NCBI RefSeq assembly: GCF_005145045.1
Contig: NZ_CP039691.1
Coordinates: 818,001-882,000 of the forward strand
Source of the DNA: Agrobacterium larrymoorei
GTDB taxonomy: Bacteria > Pseudomonadota > Alphaproteobacteria > Rhizobiales > Rhizobiaceae
Direction: 5' to 3'
DNA: 64,000 bases
Shown here: in pieces, positions 35,805 through 45,409 of the stretch
Numbering within the stretch: the stretch's first letter is position 1
Layout: each line of letters opens with the position of its first letter
Notes under the pieces: generated by a model
The model's database searches: none
Told to the model about the DNA's origin: nothing
What the model saw: only the letters and a program-made list of their open reading frames with translations
Made by a program: the position numbers and the translations under genes

Positions 35805-35962
35805 TAATTGCTCCGCTCAAACTGGTCACGGCGAACTATTAGTTTTATAGTCGAACTATCTTAATTTAATGTAAGCTTGTTTTTATATTCAAATAGACTT
35901 TCATAATCAGTTTTTGGCGGTGGTATTCTAGTAATACGTCTTGCTGGCGCTGAAATTCAATT

Positions 35963-37663
35963 TCAGACTGTGATCAGCTTGAACAAATCAACATCGACCA
36001 TGCCCCTGTCGGAAATCTTCAGATGCGGAATGACGGGGAGGGGCAGGAATGCCACCTGCAGGAACGGCTCTTCCAGCGTCGTGCCCAGCGCATAAGCCGC
36101 CTGGCGCAGCGTGTGGAGCGTGTCGCGCACCGTCTCGTAAGGCTCAAGGCTCATCAGCCCTGCCACAGGCAGCGCAATCTCGCCGGTCACCTTACCGTCT
36201 TCCACCACGACGAAGCCGCCCTTGATTTCGCCAAGGCGGTTAGCCGCCAGCGCCATGTCATCCTCGTTCACGCCCACCACGCAGATATTGTGGCTGTCGT
36301 GGCCCACGGTCGAAGCGATGGCGCCTTTCTTCAGGCCAAAACCCTGAACGAAACCATTGGCATGGTTGCCGTTCTTGCCGTGGCGTTCGATCACGGCCAC
36401 CTTGATGATGTCATTGGCAAGGTCCACGGTCGTCTGGTTGCCGTCGCTCGGCAGCTTGAAGCGGCGATGTTCGGTGATGATCTTGCCCGGCAGAACACCC
36501 ATGACCGGCGTCTCGCCCTCGCTCACAGGCACGCCGAAATGGGAGGCGAGAACGGGTCTCGCCTTCACGCTATCGAGGCCCACCGGCGAAACCGGTTTAC
36601 GGGTCTCGAACAGGTCCTTCGTCACGCGCCTGCCTGCCGAAAACACCATGCTTGCCTTACAGCTCTGCAACGTATCGATCACCACCAGATCGGCACGCCA
36701 GCCGGGCGCGACCAGTCCGCGGTCTCTCAGGCCGAAGGCTTTGGCTGCTGAAATGGAAGCCGCGCGGTAGATCGCCAGAGGCTCGACGCCGCTCGCGATT
36801 GCCGTGCGGATCATGTAGTCCAGATGGCCCTGCTCGGCGATATCCAGCGGGTTCCGGTCATCGGTGCAGAGCGCGAGATAGGGCGAAAGCCGCTCGGTGA
36901 TGATCGGCATCAAGGCATGAAGATCCTTGGAAACGGAGCCCTCACGCACCAGAATATGCATGCCCTTGCGAATCTTCTCGAGCGCTTCCTTCGCCGTGGT
37001 GCATTCATGCTCGGTGCGGATGCCAGCCGAAAGATAGCCGTTCAATCCGGTGCCGGAAAGCAGCGGCGCGTGGCCATCTATATGCTGGCCCTGAAATGCT
37101 TCGAGCTTTGCCATGCAGATCGGGTCTTTATGGATCACGCCCGGAAAATTCATGAATTCCGCAAGGCCGATGACCTTGGGGTGGTCGCGAAACGGCAGAA
37201 GCTTTTCAATCGGCAGATCGGCCCCCGCCGTCTCCAGATGTGTGGCCGGAACGCAGGAGGAAAGCTGCACGCGAATATCCATGATGGTTTCGAGCGCGGA
37301 ATCGAGGAAGAACTCTATGCCTTCCGCTCCCAGCACATTGGCGATTTCGTGCGGATCGCAGATCACTGTCGTCACGCCATAGGGCAGAACGCAGCGGTCG
37401 AATTCATGCGGCGTTACCAGCGAGGATTCGATGTGCAGATGCGTATCGATGAAGCCCGGCACGACAATCCTGCCGGTAATGTCGATTTCCTCGACGCCAT
37501 GATACCTCTCGCCCGTTCCGACAATCGTATCGCCGCAGATCGCAATGTCCGAGGCGACCAGTTCACCCGTCACCAGATCGAAAAAGCGCCCGCCTTTCAA
37601 AACGATATCCGCCTTCTCGCGGCCCGTTCCCTGGTCGATCCTGCGTTCGAGTTCTGATGTCAC
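35963..37663 (-). CDS. ade: Adenine deaminase
   Basis: A 566-residue amidohydrolase that deaminates adenine to hypoxanthine. It has [24 protein letters not shown] (metal HxH), [32 protein letters not shown] and the C-terminal [23 protein letters not shown] block that is special to microbial adenine deaminases. Hypoxanthine feeds xanthine dehydrogenase encoded at 11.7-15.7 kb, so the gene complements the purine pathway although it lies 20 kb away. GAGG lies 9 bases before the ATG. It is transcribed alone. Confidence 0.93.
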   Translation of the reverse strand: MTSELERRIDQGTGREKADIVLKGGRFFDLVTGELVASDIAICGDTIVGTGERYHGVEEIDITGRIVVPGFIDTHLHIESSLVTPHEFDRCVLPYGVTTVICDPHEIANVLGAEGIEFFLDSALETIMDIRVQLSSCVPATHLETAGADLPIEKLLPFRDHPKVIGLAEFMNFPGVIHKDPICMAKLEAFQGQHIDGHAPLLSGTGLNGYLSAGIRTEHECTTAKEALEKIRKGMHILVREGSVSKDLHALMPIITERLSPYLALCTDDRNPLDIAEQGHLDYMIRTAIASGVEPLAIYRAASISAAKAFGLRDRGLVAPGWRADLVVIDTLQSCKASMVFSAGRRVTKDLFETRKPVSPVGLDSVKARPVLASHFGVPVSEGETPVMGVLPGKIITEHRRFKLPSDGNQTTVDLANDIIKVAVIERHGKNGNHANGFVQGFGLKKGAIASTVGHDSHNICVVGVNEDDMALAANRLGEIKGGFVVVEDGKVTGEIALPVAGLMSLEPYETVRDTLHTLRQAAYALGTTLEEPFLQVAFLPLPVIPHLKISDRGMVDVDLFKLITV

Positions 37664-37730
37664 GCGTCACCTCAATTCGATTCTGCTCGTTTGACAGGAT
37701 TAAGCCGGAACGCTGCCCTGATGCAAAAAG

Positions 37731-37761
37731 AAAACCGGATGCGCAGCGCGCACCCGGTTTT
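37731..37761 (-). terminator. Strong terminator of the livJ transcript
   Basis: AAAACCGG and CCGGTTTT (8 bp) extend past one mismatch into TGCGC/GCGCA (5 bp) with a 3-base loop. On the minus strand the stem is followed by a T-rich tail (TTTTCTTTTT). It lies between livJ and ade. Confidence 0.85.
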
Positions 37762-37810
37762 ATTTTGTCGGTATTTGCAGTGTTACGTTCGAGTGAGACG
37801 TAAAATTTGT

Positions 37811-37945
37811 GGGGCGAGAGCGGCCCCCCACCCGTCACCCCGGCCTTGAGCCGGGGTCCAGCAGACGCGCGTCTGCGCGTCAAAAGAGTCTTTCAGACCA
37901 GGGACTTGGTCTGACTGGATCCCGCATCAAGTGCGGGATGACGGC
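37811..37945. repeat. RIME-like mosaic repeat, copy 3
   Basis: The modules have the same order as in copy 2: GGGGCGAGAGCGGCCCCCC, CCCCGGCCTTGAGCCGGGG hairpin, GACGCGCGTCTGCGCGTC, GGGACTTGGTCT segment, and CCCGCATCAAGTGCGGG hairpin with ATGACGG. Confidence 0.8.
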
Positions 37946-37996
37946 GGCGGGAGTGGCGCCCCCACTCAAACCCAAAGCAACAAACCGCTATACCTG

Positions 37997-39100
37997 TTAC
38001 TCAGCAACGATCTTGCCGTTTTCCCACTTGTAAAGCTCGAAAGCCTGCGAGGTCAGATCGCCGGCTTCGCCGTAGGTGAGAGAGCCGATGGCGGTCTTGA
38101 TGGGTTCGCCAGCCTTCAGAGCCTTGGCAACTGCCTCGGAATCGTCCGCAGAGCCTGCCTTTTCGATGCCAGCCTTCAGCACTTCAACAGCCGCATAAGC
38201 GTTCAGCGTAAACGCTTCAGCCGGAATGTTGGCCGCCTTCAGAGCTTCTGCCGCACCTTTGGAATCTGCGCTCTTCGTCGCGTCAGCCGCGTTAGTGAAG
38301 ATCGTGCCGGTTGCCGCGTTGCCGCCGATATTGGTGAATTCGGAGTTGGACAGGCCATCGCCGCCGATCACGGTTGCCTTTGCGCCGATATCGGCAAGCT
38401 GGCGAACGAGAAGACCGGCTTCAGGGTGGTAACCGCCGAAATACACGACATCCGCGCCCTGTGCCTTGAGGCGGGTCGTCAGCGCGCTGAGATCCTTTTC
38501 GCCGGGCGTCAGTGCATCGTAGAACACTTCGGTCACGCCACCCTCATTGAGGGTCTTCTTGAAGGAATCTGCGAGACCCTTGCCGTAGGCACCCTTGTCG
38601 TGAATGATCGCGATCTTGCGATCCTTCAGCTGGGCCAGAACGAACTTGGCAGCGACTTCCGCCTGCTGGTCATCGCGACCGCAGGTGCGCAGCACGTTGT
38701 TCAGGCCGCGATTGGTCAGGTCCGGCGCGGTTGCCGTCGGCGTCACCATCAGGATGCCGTTTTCGGCAAACACGTCGGATGCCGGAATGGCAACACCGGA
38801 GGTAACCGGGCCAACGACGAATTTGATGCCGTCTGCAACCAGCTGGTTGGCGGCGGAAACGCCCTGCTTCGGCTCGCCGCCATCATCGGCCAGCTTCAGA
38901 ACGACCTTCTCGCCGAGGATGCCGCCATTCTTGTTGATCACGTCGACAGCCGTCTGGGCGCCGTTCTTCACCTGATCGCCATAAGCGGCAACCGGGCCGG
39001 TCAGCGGCGCGATGAGGCCGATGGTGATATCGGCATGCGCAGACGTTGCAAAGGCCACGGAAGCGGCAAGCGCCAGGCCGGATAGAATCTTGGTTTTCAT
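37997..39100 (-). CDS. livJ: Branched-chain amino acid ABC transporter, binding protein
   Basis: A 367-residue periplasmic binding protein with a signal peptide ([23 protein letters not shown]). The mature part starts [18 protein letters not shown] and has two lobes typical of the LivJ/LivK family ([44 protein letters not shown]). It binds leucine, isoleucine, valine or related amino acids; exact specificity cannot be read. AAGGAGAG lies 8 bases before the ATG at 39100. The longer frame to 39445 is only read-through of the promoter region. No permease or ATPase genes are adjacent. Confidence 0.9.
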   Translation of the reverse strand: MKTKILSGLALAASVAFATSAHADITIGLIAPLTGPVAAYGDQVKNGAQTAVDVINKNGGILGEKVVLKLADDGGEPKQGVSAANQLVADGIKFVVGPVTSGVAIPASDVFAENGILMVTPTATAPDLTNRGLNNVLRTCGRDDQQAEVAAKFVLAQLKDRKIAIIHDKGAYGKGLADSFKKTLNEGGVTEVFYDALTPGEKDLSALTTRLKAQGADVVYFGGYHPEAGLLVRQLADIGAKATVIGGDGLSNSEFTNIGGNAATGTIFTNAADATKSADSKGAAEALKAANIPAEAFTLNAYAAVEVLKAGIEKAGSADDSEAVAKALKAGEPIKTAIGSLTYGEAGDLTSQAFELYKWENGKIVAE

Positions 39101-39494
39101 CTTCAATCTCTCCTTGGGTTGGGCGTTGAGCCCGATTTGACCCGGTTCGGCAATCCCGTTCGCCAGAGCGCCATACGTTCCGCAGAACGCAATAGGGACG
39201 CTCCAACCCCTTGACCTTATGCATCGTGCAACAAAACCGGTTTCGATTTTTGCGCGGTTGCGAAGGCAAGGTGCCGTTCCGTCAGGCAAAGGAGTTCGTT
39301 TCACGTTTGAATTCCGTACCCCGATCCTAGTTCTTACAAGCCAGAGCCGATTTCGCAAGCCGAGTTTGATCCGAATTGTCTTTAGCCGCGTAAAACCTGT
39401 GTGATGGTGCAGCGAGTTGCCCATGCAACCGTGCATAGCGTCCATTTCATTACGATCTCTAGCTTTTTAGCTGATCAGGGAGGATAGTGCGGTC
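39101..39494. other. Divergent promoter region of livJ and the DUF3095 gene
   Basis: 394 bases between two divergent genes. It must contain both promoters. No repeat, hairpin or recognised operator was seen. Confidence 0.4.
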
Positions 39495-40661
39495 ATGCAA
39501 TCGACCGATGAAGAATTCCTCTCAGGCCTTCCCGTTTTCGCACATTTCGAAGACGTGGCCGAGCCCATGCTCTACCGCGCCCTGCCGGAAGGCTGGGCGC
39601 TTGCGCTTGCCGATATCGTCGATTCGACCAAGGCCATCGAAAGCGGTCACTACAAGTCGGTGAACATGGCGGGCGCGGGTGTCATCTCCGGGGTTCTGAA
39701 CGCGCTCCAGCGTCATGATCTGCCTTTCGTTTTCGGTGGAGATGGCGCGGCGATTGCCGTGCCGCCGTTATTGGTGGAGGCGGCGCGTGAGGAGTTGACC
39801 AAAATTCGCCGCTGGGTGCGCGACGATCTGGATTTGACGCTTCGCGCCGCCATCGTGCCCGTGTCGGAGATCAGGCAGAACGGCTTCGATGTGCGCGTGG
39901 CCCGCTTTCAGGCCAGTGAAGACGTGTCCTATGCCATGTTTTCTGGCGGCGGAAACAACTGGGCCGATATGCAGATGAAAAGCGGGCATTATCTGATCGA
40001 TGAGGCAGGGCCGGGTGCGCGGCCCGATCTGACTGGGCTATCCTGCCGGTGGAACCCAATCGAGACGCGATATGGCAGCGTCGTGTCGATCATCGCCACG
40101 CCAAGGCCCGGCGGAGACATGGCGGCCTTCCGGCTGCTCGTTGCCGATATCGTGACGCTTGCCAATGAGGATGGGCGCAACGGACATCCGGTGCCGGTGG
40201 ATGGCCCGCCGCTCGGTTTCATCAAGGAAGGTCTGGTGCTGGAGGCGAGGGCGCTTTCCGGTTACCGGGATCGCCTGTCCCAATTTCGCAAGGCGGGTTG
40301 GGTGCTGATGCAGACCGTGCTGATCACCGTTCTCTACCGGCTTCGCAAGACGGTGGGGCGGTTCGATCCGATCCAGTACAAGCGTTCCGTCGCCAGTAAC
40401 ACGGATTTTCGCAAATTCGATGATGGTCTCAAGATGACGGTGGATGTGGATGCGGACCGGCTGGCACGGATCAGGGCTCGGCTGGAGGGCGCCGCACGCG
40501 ATGGCGTCTGTTATTACGGCCTGCATGAGCAGGACGCGGCCCTGATGACCTGCATCGTGCCGTCACCCATGTCTCGCGACCACATGCATTTTGTCGATGG
40601 CGCGGCGGGCGGTTATGCGCGCGCAGCCGCCATGCTCAAGGGGCAGGTCGGAAGCGCCTGA
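39495..40661 (+). CDS. DUF3095 protein, nucleotide-cyclase-like
   Basis: A 388-residue cytoplasmic protein. The segments LADIVDSTKAIESG (about 40-53) and PFVFGGDGAAIAVPP (about 77-91) closely imitate the two metal and nucleotide motifs of class III adenylate/guanylate cyclases (DxxxST and GDG). The rest, including GLSCRWNPIETRYGSVVSIIATP and a long C-terminal helical part, matches DUF3095. No cyclase activity is established to my knowledge. GGGAGGATAG precedes the ATG. A hairpin follows the stop. Confidence 0.75.
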   Translation: MQSTDEEFLSGLPVFAHFEDVAEPMLYRALPEGWALALADIVDSTKAIESGHYKSVNMAGAGVISGVLNALQRHDLPFVFGGDGAAIAVPPLLVEAAREELTKIRRWVRDDLDLTLRAAIVPVSEIRQNGFDVRVARFQASEDVSYAMFSGGGNNWADMQMKSGHYLIDEAGPGARPDLTGLSCRWNPIETRYGSVVSIIATPRPGGDMAAFRLLVADIVTLANEDGRNGHPVPVDGPPLGFIKEGLVLEARALSGYRDRLSQFRKAGWVLMQTVLITVLYRLRKTVGRFDPIQYKRSVASNTDFRKFDDGLKMTVDVDADRLARIRARLEGAARDGVCYYGLHEQDAALMTCIVPSPMSRDHMHFVDGAAGGYARAAAMLKGQVGSA

Positions 40662-40691
40662 AGCGAAGTTCCTTTAGCCTGCGCAAAAGAA

Positions 40692-40714
40692 ACAACCGGC
40701 CTTGGGCCGGTTGT
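40692..40714. terminator. Hairpin between the DUF3095 gene and nolR
   Basis: ACAACCGGCC and GGCCGGTTGT make a perfect 10-bp stem with a 3-base loop between two convergent genes. There is no T run, so it may be a Rho-independent-like stop of modest strength or an RNA-end stabiliser. Confidence 0.55.
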
Positions 40715-40787
40715 CCTCATTCATGCAATTCTCCTGAGGAAGAGCTGGCTGGTGGGAGGTGCCTTGAGCTCGATTCCGTTGGAAGAA

Positions 40788-41105
40788 TTATGCAGCGGTC
40801 TTGCTGCTTTCCTTGGTGCAGTAGATGCTTTCCAGCGTTGCCAGAATCTTTTTCACGGATTCGGATGTGCTGGAATAGTAGATCGTCTGCGCGTCGCGAC
40901 GGGTCTTGACCAGACGCTGTGCACGAAGCTTGGAAAGGTGCTGCGACAGAGCCGATTGGCTGAGGCCGACCTGCGTTGCCAGAACACCAACAGGAACCTC
41001 ACCCTCGACAAGGCTGCAAAGGATCATGAGCCGCTTTGGGTTCGCCATGGCAGACAGAAGGCCTGCAGCGGCGTTGGACTGTTCGGATAAAGTTGGTGTG
41101 GTCAT
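40788..41105 (-). CDS. nolR: NolR-type ArsR-family regulator
   Basis: A 105-residue winged-helix regulator. LLSAMANPKRLMILCSLVEGEVPVGVLA followed by the recognition part GLSQSALSQHLSKLRAQRLVKTRRDAQTIYYSS is almost the NolR sequence of Sinorhizobium, a global repressor of nod, core metabolism and plasmid transfer genes. ArsR metal-binding cysteines in helix 3 are absent, as in NolR. It binds DNA as a dimer. A site matching the published NolR consensus lies about 90 bases upstream, which suggests autoregulation. The gene is monocistronic with a large AT-rich upstream region. Confidence 0.85.
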   Translation of the reverse strand: MTTPTLSEQSNAAAGLLSAMANPKRLMILCSLVEGEVPVGVLATQVGLSQSALSQHLSKLRAQRLVKTRRDAQTIYYSSTSESVKKILATLESIYCTKESSKTAA

Positions 41106-41538
41106 ATTTCAGGTCTCCTGAGCGAAGCCGCCCCTTGGCTATCTCACTTGGCAACGAATTGTTTTATGAGCGAAGTGTATCAATTCGGTAATATGATTGT
41201 ATATACCTAAATCTAAGGTAAAGACTACGCTTAATTAGCGTTTTCAAAAATTAAGTTCATCCCTTTGAATATAATTAAAAATTGGCATGATTTTCCCGCC
41301 AAAACGGTTTAAACCTACCAAGTGGAAGAAAAGTTTTCTTCCAGACTGGCTGTCAGACAAATTTTATTTGGAAGCGTGAGTCGTTTTGCGCCGTGAGGCT
41401 ATCTGCGAAAATTAGTAAGGACACCTTAAATTTCGCACTTTCGCATACGTTTGTTTTCGGAAAGTCACCTGTAAGGATTATCCCCGTTCCCGCGTTAAGC
41501 GAATCCCCTGGGCAGGCTTTGCTACCCAGGGGTGATGC
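41106..41538. other. AT-rich region between choV and nolR
   Basis: 433 bases with markedly high AT content from 41150 to 41460. It contains the predicted NolR box and, at 41505-41532, an 8-bp stem (CCCCTGGG/CCCAGGGG) just past choV that may end its transcript. No gene was seen. Confidence 0.5.
41196..41211 (-). promoter_or_regulatory. Putative NolR box upstream of nolR
   Basis: On the minus strand the sequence is TTTAG, nine bases, then AT. This fits the reported NolR consensus (A/T)TTAG-N9-A(T/A) exactly. It lies 90 bases before the nolR start, a plausible place for autorepression. Confidence 0.5.
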
Positions 41539-42585
41539 TCAGAGATTGCGGTGCTGCGTCAGCCCGCGCACGATGTCGTCGGCGGTGATCGTGCCCACGA
41601 CTGCGCCCTGATCCACGATACCGATGACACCCGGTTGTCGCGCCATCGCGTCTAGAATGTCGATGAGGGGAGAGGTAGGGCGTGCGGTTGCCACAACGGG
41701 CTGCTGGCCGTTCGTCACGCCCACGCCCCGCCGCATCACGTCGCTGGCGGTCAGCATCGAAATCGGGTTCATGTTCTGCACGAAATCCGCCACATACTGG
41801 TTCGACGGATTTTTGACGATATCCTGCGGCGTGCCGCACTGGATGATGCGCCCGCCCTCCATCATGGCAATGCGATTGCCGATGCGGAAGGCCTCGTCCA
41901 GATCGTGGCTGACGAAGAGGATCGTCTTTTTCAACCGGCTCTGGAACTCCAGCAACTCGTCCTGAAGGCGGCTGCGGATCAGGGGGTCGAGCGCCGAGAA
42001 GGGCTCGTCCATCAGAAGGATGGGCGCGCCGGTGGCAAAGGCGCGGGCAAGGCCCACGCGCTGCTGCATGCCGCCGGAAAGTTCGCCCACCTTGCGAGTT
42101 GCCCAGTCGGAAAGGTTCACCAGTTCCAGCTGCTCGGCCACGCGCTTCTTGCGCTCGGCTTCCTTCATGCCGGAAAGCTCCAGACCGAAACCGACATTAT
42201 CAGCCACGTTTCGCCAGGGCAGCAGCCCGAACTGCTGAAACACCATGGAAACGGTGTGGGTGCGAAGATCCCGCAAAACCTTGGAAGAGGCCTTGTAGGG
42301 ATCGACATAGCCGGAAGACGTCTTGACGCCGACATTGCCGCGAACGACCGGCGCAAGCCGGTTGACCGCACGCAGCAGCGTGGATTTTCCCGAGCCGGAA
42401 AGCCCCATGAGAACGAGGATTTCGCCTTCTTTCACCGTCAGCGTGGCATTGGCGACACCGAGCACCAGCCCCGTCTCGGCATTGATTTCGCTGCGCGTCT
42501 TGCCCGCATCGATCAGTGGTAACGCCTTGGCGGGGTGATCGCCGAAGACGATATCGACATTGTCGAAGATGATTGCGTCACTCAT
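41539..42585 (-). CDS. choV: Choline ABC transporter, ATP-binding protein
   Basis: A 348-residue ATPase. It has Walker A GLSGSGKSTLLRA, the signature LSGGMQQRVGLARA and Walker B ILLMDEPFSALDP, followed by two CBS-like segments at the C-terminus (DVMRRGVGVT and VIGIVDQGAVVG), as in the ProV/OpuAA/ChoV branch that carries a C-terminal CBS pair. It powers import of choline, a source of the osmoprotectant betaine and of phosphatidylcholine. It overlaps choW by four bases (ATGA) and completes the choXWV operon. Confidence 0.92.
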   Translation of the reverse strand: MSDAIIFDNVDIVFGDHPAKALPLIDAGKTRSEINAETGLVLGVANATLTVKEGEILVLMGLSGSGKSTLLRAVNRLAPVVRGNVGVKTSSGYVDPYKASSKVLRDLRTHTVSMVFQQFGLLPWRNVADNVGFGLELSGMKEAERKKRVAEQLELVNLSDWATRKVGELSGGMQQRVGLARAFATGAPILLMDEPFSALDPLIRSRLQDELLEFQSRLKKTILFVSHDLDEAFRIGNRIAMMEGGRIIQCGTPQDIVKNPSNQYVADFVQNMNPISMLTASDVMRRGVGVTNGQQPVVATARPTSPLIDILDAMARQPGVIGIVDQGAVVGTITADDIVRGLTQHRNL

Positions 42586-43433
42586 GCCTCATCCTCCGAG
42601 CCTGGCAGACGGAACAGTCGGTCGAGAATGATCGCCACGATGACGATGCAGAGACCGGCTTCGAAGCCCATGGCGATATTGACCGTGTTCAGTGCGCGAA
42701 CCACGGGAACGCCGAGGCCGTTTGCGCCAACCAGCGCCGAAATCACCACCATGGACAATGACAGCATGATGGTCTGCGTCAGCCCCGCCATGATCTGCGG
42801 CGTGGCGAAAGGCAGTTCCACTTTGCGCAACACTTGGCCCGGCGTTGCACCGAAGGCGACTGCCGCCTCCACCAGCGCAGGTGGGGTGGAGATGATGCCG
42901 AGCCGCGTCAGGCGGATCGGTGCGGGTATGGCAAAGATCACGGTCGCGATCAGGCCGGGCACCATGCCGAGACCGAAGAGAACCAGCGCCGGAATGAGAT
43001 AGACGAAGGTCGGGATCGTTTGCATCAGGTCGAGCGCTGGCCGCATGATGCTGTAGACCCATTTGCGCCGGGCAGCGAGAATGCCGAGCGGCACGCCGAT
43101 CAGCATACAGACCGCACTTGCCGCAATCACCAGCGCCAGCGTCTCGGTCGTGGCTTTCCAGTAGCCGAGATTGATGATGAGAAGCAGGCCGAGAGCGGTG
43201 AAGAGCGGCATTCCGATAGAGCGCCGCATCCAGGCGGAAAGAGCCGTCAGAAGCCCCACGATGACGAGTGGATGCGGTGCCTGAAGCAGATAGAGGATCG
43301 CGTCGATGACGCTTCCGAAAATATAGGCCAACCAATCGAAAAAGAATGAAAGATTTGTGGTCAACCAGTCGATCGCCTCTTTGGCGTATCGGCCGATCGG
43401 CAGACGATTTTGAGATGCGCTGAGCCATTCCAC
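42582..43433 (-). CDS. choW: Choline ABC transporter, permease
   Basis: A 283-residue inner-membrane permease with about six to seven helices. The cytoplasmic loop GATPGQVLRKVELPFATPQIMAGLTQTIMLSLSMVVISALVG holds the EAA-like coupling motif. The family is ProW/OpuAB. It starts at a GTG (43433), and its stop overlaps the start of choV by four bases, giving coupled translation. It partners ChoV and the binding protein ChoX. Confidence 0.92.
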   Translation of the reverse strand: MEWLSASQNRLPIGRYAKEAIDWLTTNLSFFFDWLAYIFGSVIDAILYLLQAPHPLVIVGLLTALSAWMRRSIGMPLFTALGLLLIINLGYWKATTETLALVIAASAVCMLIGVPLGILAARRKWVYSIMRPALDLMQTIPTFVYLIPALVLFGLGMVPGLIATVIFAIPAPIRLTRLGIISTPPALVEAAVAFGATPGQVLRKVELPFATPQIMAGLTQTIMLSLSMVVISALVGANGLGVPVVRALNTVNIAMGFEAGLCIVIVAIILDRLFRLPGSEDEA

Positions 43434-43526
43434 GGTAAGATTTTGCCTTTCGTGAACGGGTTCATGTGTTCGGCTTCCGACGCGGGAGCGGCCGGAAGCC
43501 GGGCGTAATGCGAAGCAGACCGGCGT

Positions 43527-44486
43527 TTAGAGGCCGATATTCTTCTTCGCAGCGGCCAGCGCATCCTCGCTGCCGTCCTTGGTCTTGACGCCTGCAAGCC
43601 ATGGCTCGATGGCGGCGGGGTTGGCCTTCAGCCAGTCGGTCGCTGCCGCTTCGCCTTCCATGCCGTCATTCAAGATCTTGCCCATGATTTCGTTTTCCAT
43701 CTTGAGCGAGAATTGCAGGTTCTTAAGGAAGGTGCCGACATTGGCGCATTCGTTCAGATAACCAGCGCGGACATTGGTGTAGATCGTGGCGCCGCCGAGG
43801 TTGGGGCCGAACACATCATCGCCGCCGTTCAGGTAGGTCAGCTTGAAATTGGTGTTCATCGGGTGTGGTTCCCAGCCGAGGAACACGATTGGCTCGCCGG
43901 ATTTGTCGGCGCGGGCCACCTGCGCCAGCATGCCCTGTTCGGAGGATTCGACCACCTGGAAGTCTTTGAGGCCGAATGTATCCTTCTCGACCATGCCGAG
44001 AATCAGTCGGTTGCCGTCATTGCCGGGCTCGATGCCGTAAATCTTGCCGCCAAGCTCGTCGCTGTGCGCTGCAATATCCTTGAAGTCCTTGATGCCGAGT
44101 TCGGCACCCTTGGCATTGGTCGCCAGCGTATATTTTGCGCCCGTCAGGTTCTCGCGCACGGTCTCGACCGACTTGTCGTCGCGGTAGGGCTTGATATCGC
44201 CTTCCATGGTCGGCATCCAGTTGCCGAGGAAGACGTCGATATCCTTGTTTTTCAGGGAGGTGTAGGTCACCGGTACGGAGAGGATTTTGACGTCCGTCTG
44301 GTAGCCGAGGCTTTTTAGAATGACCGATGCAGTCGCGGTTGTGGCGGTGATATCGGTCCAGCCGACATCTGAGAACCGGACCGTACCGCAGCTTGCGGCC
44401 TCGGCGGCCATCGCATTGGTTGAGAAGAGTGCCATTGCAGAGACTGCTGCGGCGAGCGCCAGACAGCGACGGTTATGTGCAAGCAT
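43527..44486 (-). CDS. choX: Choline-binding periplasmic protein
   Basis: A 319-residue binding protein with a signal peptide (about residues 1-27, ending ...NAMAAEA). It has the type II binding-protein fold of ChoX/ProX/OpuAC: CGTVRFSDVGWTDITATTATASVILKSLG, VFLGNWMPTMEGD and FLGWEPHPMNTNFKLTYL. The Trp-rich segments would form the aromatic cage for the trimethylammonium group. It is first in the choXWV operon, with 93 bases before choW. Confidence 0.92.
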   Translation of the reverse strand: MLAHNRRCLALAAAVSAMALFSTNAMAAEAASCGTVRFSDVGWTDITATTATASVILKSLGYQTDVKILSVPVTYTSLKNKDIDVFLGNWMPTMEGDIKPYRDDKSVETVRENLTGAKYTLATNAKGAELGIKDFKDIAAHSDELGGKIYGIEPGNDGNRLILGMVEKDTFGLKDFQVVESSEQGMLAQVARADKSGEPIVFLGWEPHPMNTNFKLTYLNGGDDVFGPNLGGATIYTNVRAGYLNECANVGTFLKNLQFSLKMENEIMGKILNDGMEGEAAATDWLKANPAAIEPWLAGVKTKDGSEDALAAAKKNIGL

Positions 44487-44697
44487 TGCTTACTCCCTTT
44501 TTTATGTTCCCTAACCATTATCAATATCCGCCGCCCACAATCAACTCATGCGCATTTGCGTGCATTGCAACAACGTTTGCGACATGCGTAACCTTTAGTT
44601 GTAGCTAAAATAGCGAAAGCTGTGTGTTTTCCCGTTGCCCACTTTCCTCAGCCCGGACTGCAAGGCAAAAGACGCCCAAGACTTTATGGAGGGCATG

Positions 44698-45279
44698 ATG
44701 GCCAAGCTCTATTTCAATTATTCGGCAATGAATGCCGGAAAATCCACCATGCTGCTGCAGGCTTCCTATAATTATCAGGAGCGCGGCATGCGCACGCTGA
44801 TCTTTACCGCCGCCTTCGATAACAGGGCTGGAACGGGCAAGGTCGCGTCCCGCATCGGCCTGTCTTCCGATGCGCTGACCTTCGATGACGGCACGGACAT
44901 TTTCAATGAGGTGGAGCGCTTCCATGCGGACGAGCCCGTCGCCTGCGTCTTCATCGATGAAGCCAATTTCCTGTCTGAACACCATGTCTGGCAGTTGGCG
45001 CGCATTGCCGACAGGCTGAACATTCCGGTGATGACCTATGGCCTGCGCACCGATTTTCAGGGCAAGCTGTTTCCCGCCTCCAAGGAATTGCTGGCAATCG
45101 CCGACGAGCTTCGCGAAATCCGCACCATCTGCCATTGCGGGCGCAAGGCCACCATGGTTGCCCGTTTCGATGAAAGCGGAAACGTGGTGAAGGAGGGCGC
45201 GCAGATCGATGTCGGCGGAAACGAGAAATACGTGTCCTTCTGCCGCCGCCATTGGGTCGAGGCTGTCCAGTGTGAATAG
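44698..45279 (+). CDS. tdk: Thymidine kinase, type II
   Basis: A 193-residue tetrameric-type thymidine kinase. It has the P-loop [14 protein letters not shown] at the start, the Walker B-like [10 protein letters not shown], the lasso [15 protein letters not shown] that holds thymidine, and zinc-binding cysteines in ICHCGRKA and CRRHW. It phosphorylates salvaged thymidine. The ATG at 44698 has GGAGGG five bases before it (another ATG directly precedes). The final two zinc cysteines appear in the last 15 residues. Confidence 0.92.
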   Translation: MAKLYFNYSAMNAGKSTMLLQASYNYQERGMRTLIFTAAFDNRAGTGKVASRIGLSSDALTFDDGTDIFNEVERFHADEPVACVFIDEANFLSEHHVWQLARIADRLNIPVMTYGLRTDFQGKLFPASKELLAIADELREIRTICHCGRKATMVARFDESGNVVKEGAQIDVGGNEKYVSFCRRHWVEAVQCE

Positions 45280-45318
45280 TCGCTGCGGCAACGCGTCTCA
45301 CTGGATGCCGCCCCGCGT

Positions 45319-45332
45319 TTGATTTTGGTCAA
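45319..45332 (+). promoter_or_regulatory. FNR/FixK-type anaerobox upstream of pseudoazurin
   Basis: TTGAT-TTTG-GTCAA matches the TTGAT-N4-ATCAA consensus at nine of ten positions. It lies 78 bases before the pseudoazurin ATG, suitable for low-oxygen or nitric-oxide activation by an FnrN, FixK or NnrR protein. Confidence 0.6.
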
Positions 45333-45409
45333 GGAAAGCACTTGCACCCGAGAGTAGGACCTGTGGCGGAAAGACCGCTATCCGGCGGCCCACTTCAGGA
45401 GCAAGCGCA

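Larger units (their letters stand above)
37664..37996. other. Intergenic region with terminator and RIME-like repeat
   Basis: 333 bases containing the livJ terminator (37731-37761) and a RIME-like repeat (37811-37945). No gene was seen. Confidence 0.7.

Noticed and set aside
41505..41532. Rho-independent terminator after choV
   Set aside because: The CCCCTGGG/CCCAGGGG stem is good but no T run follows on the minus strand, so it is mentioned only in the region note.
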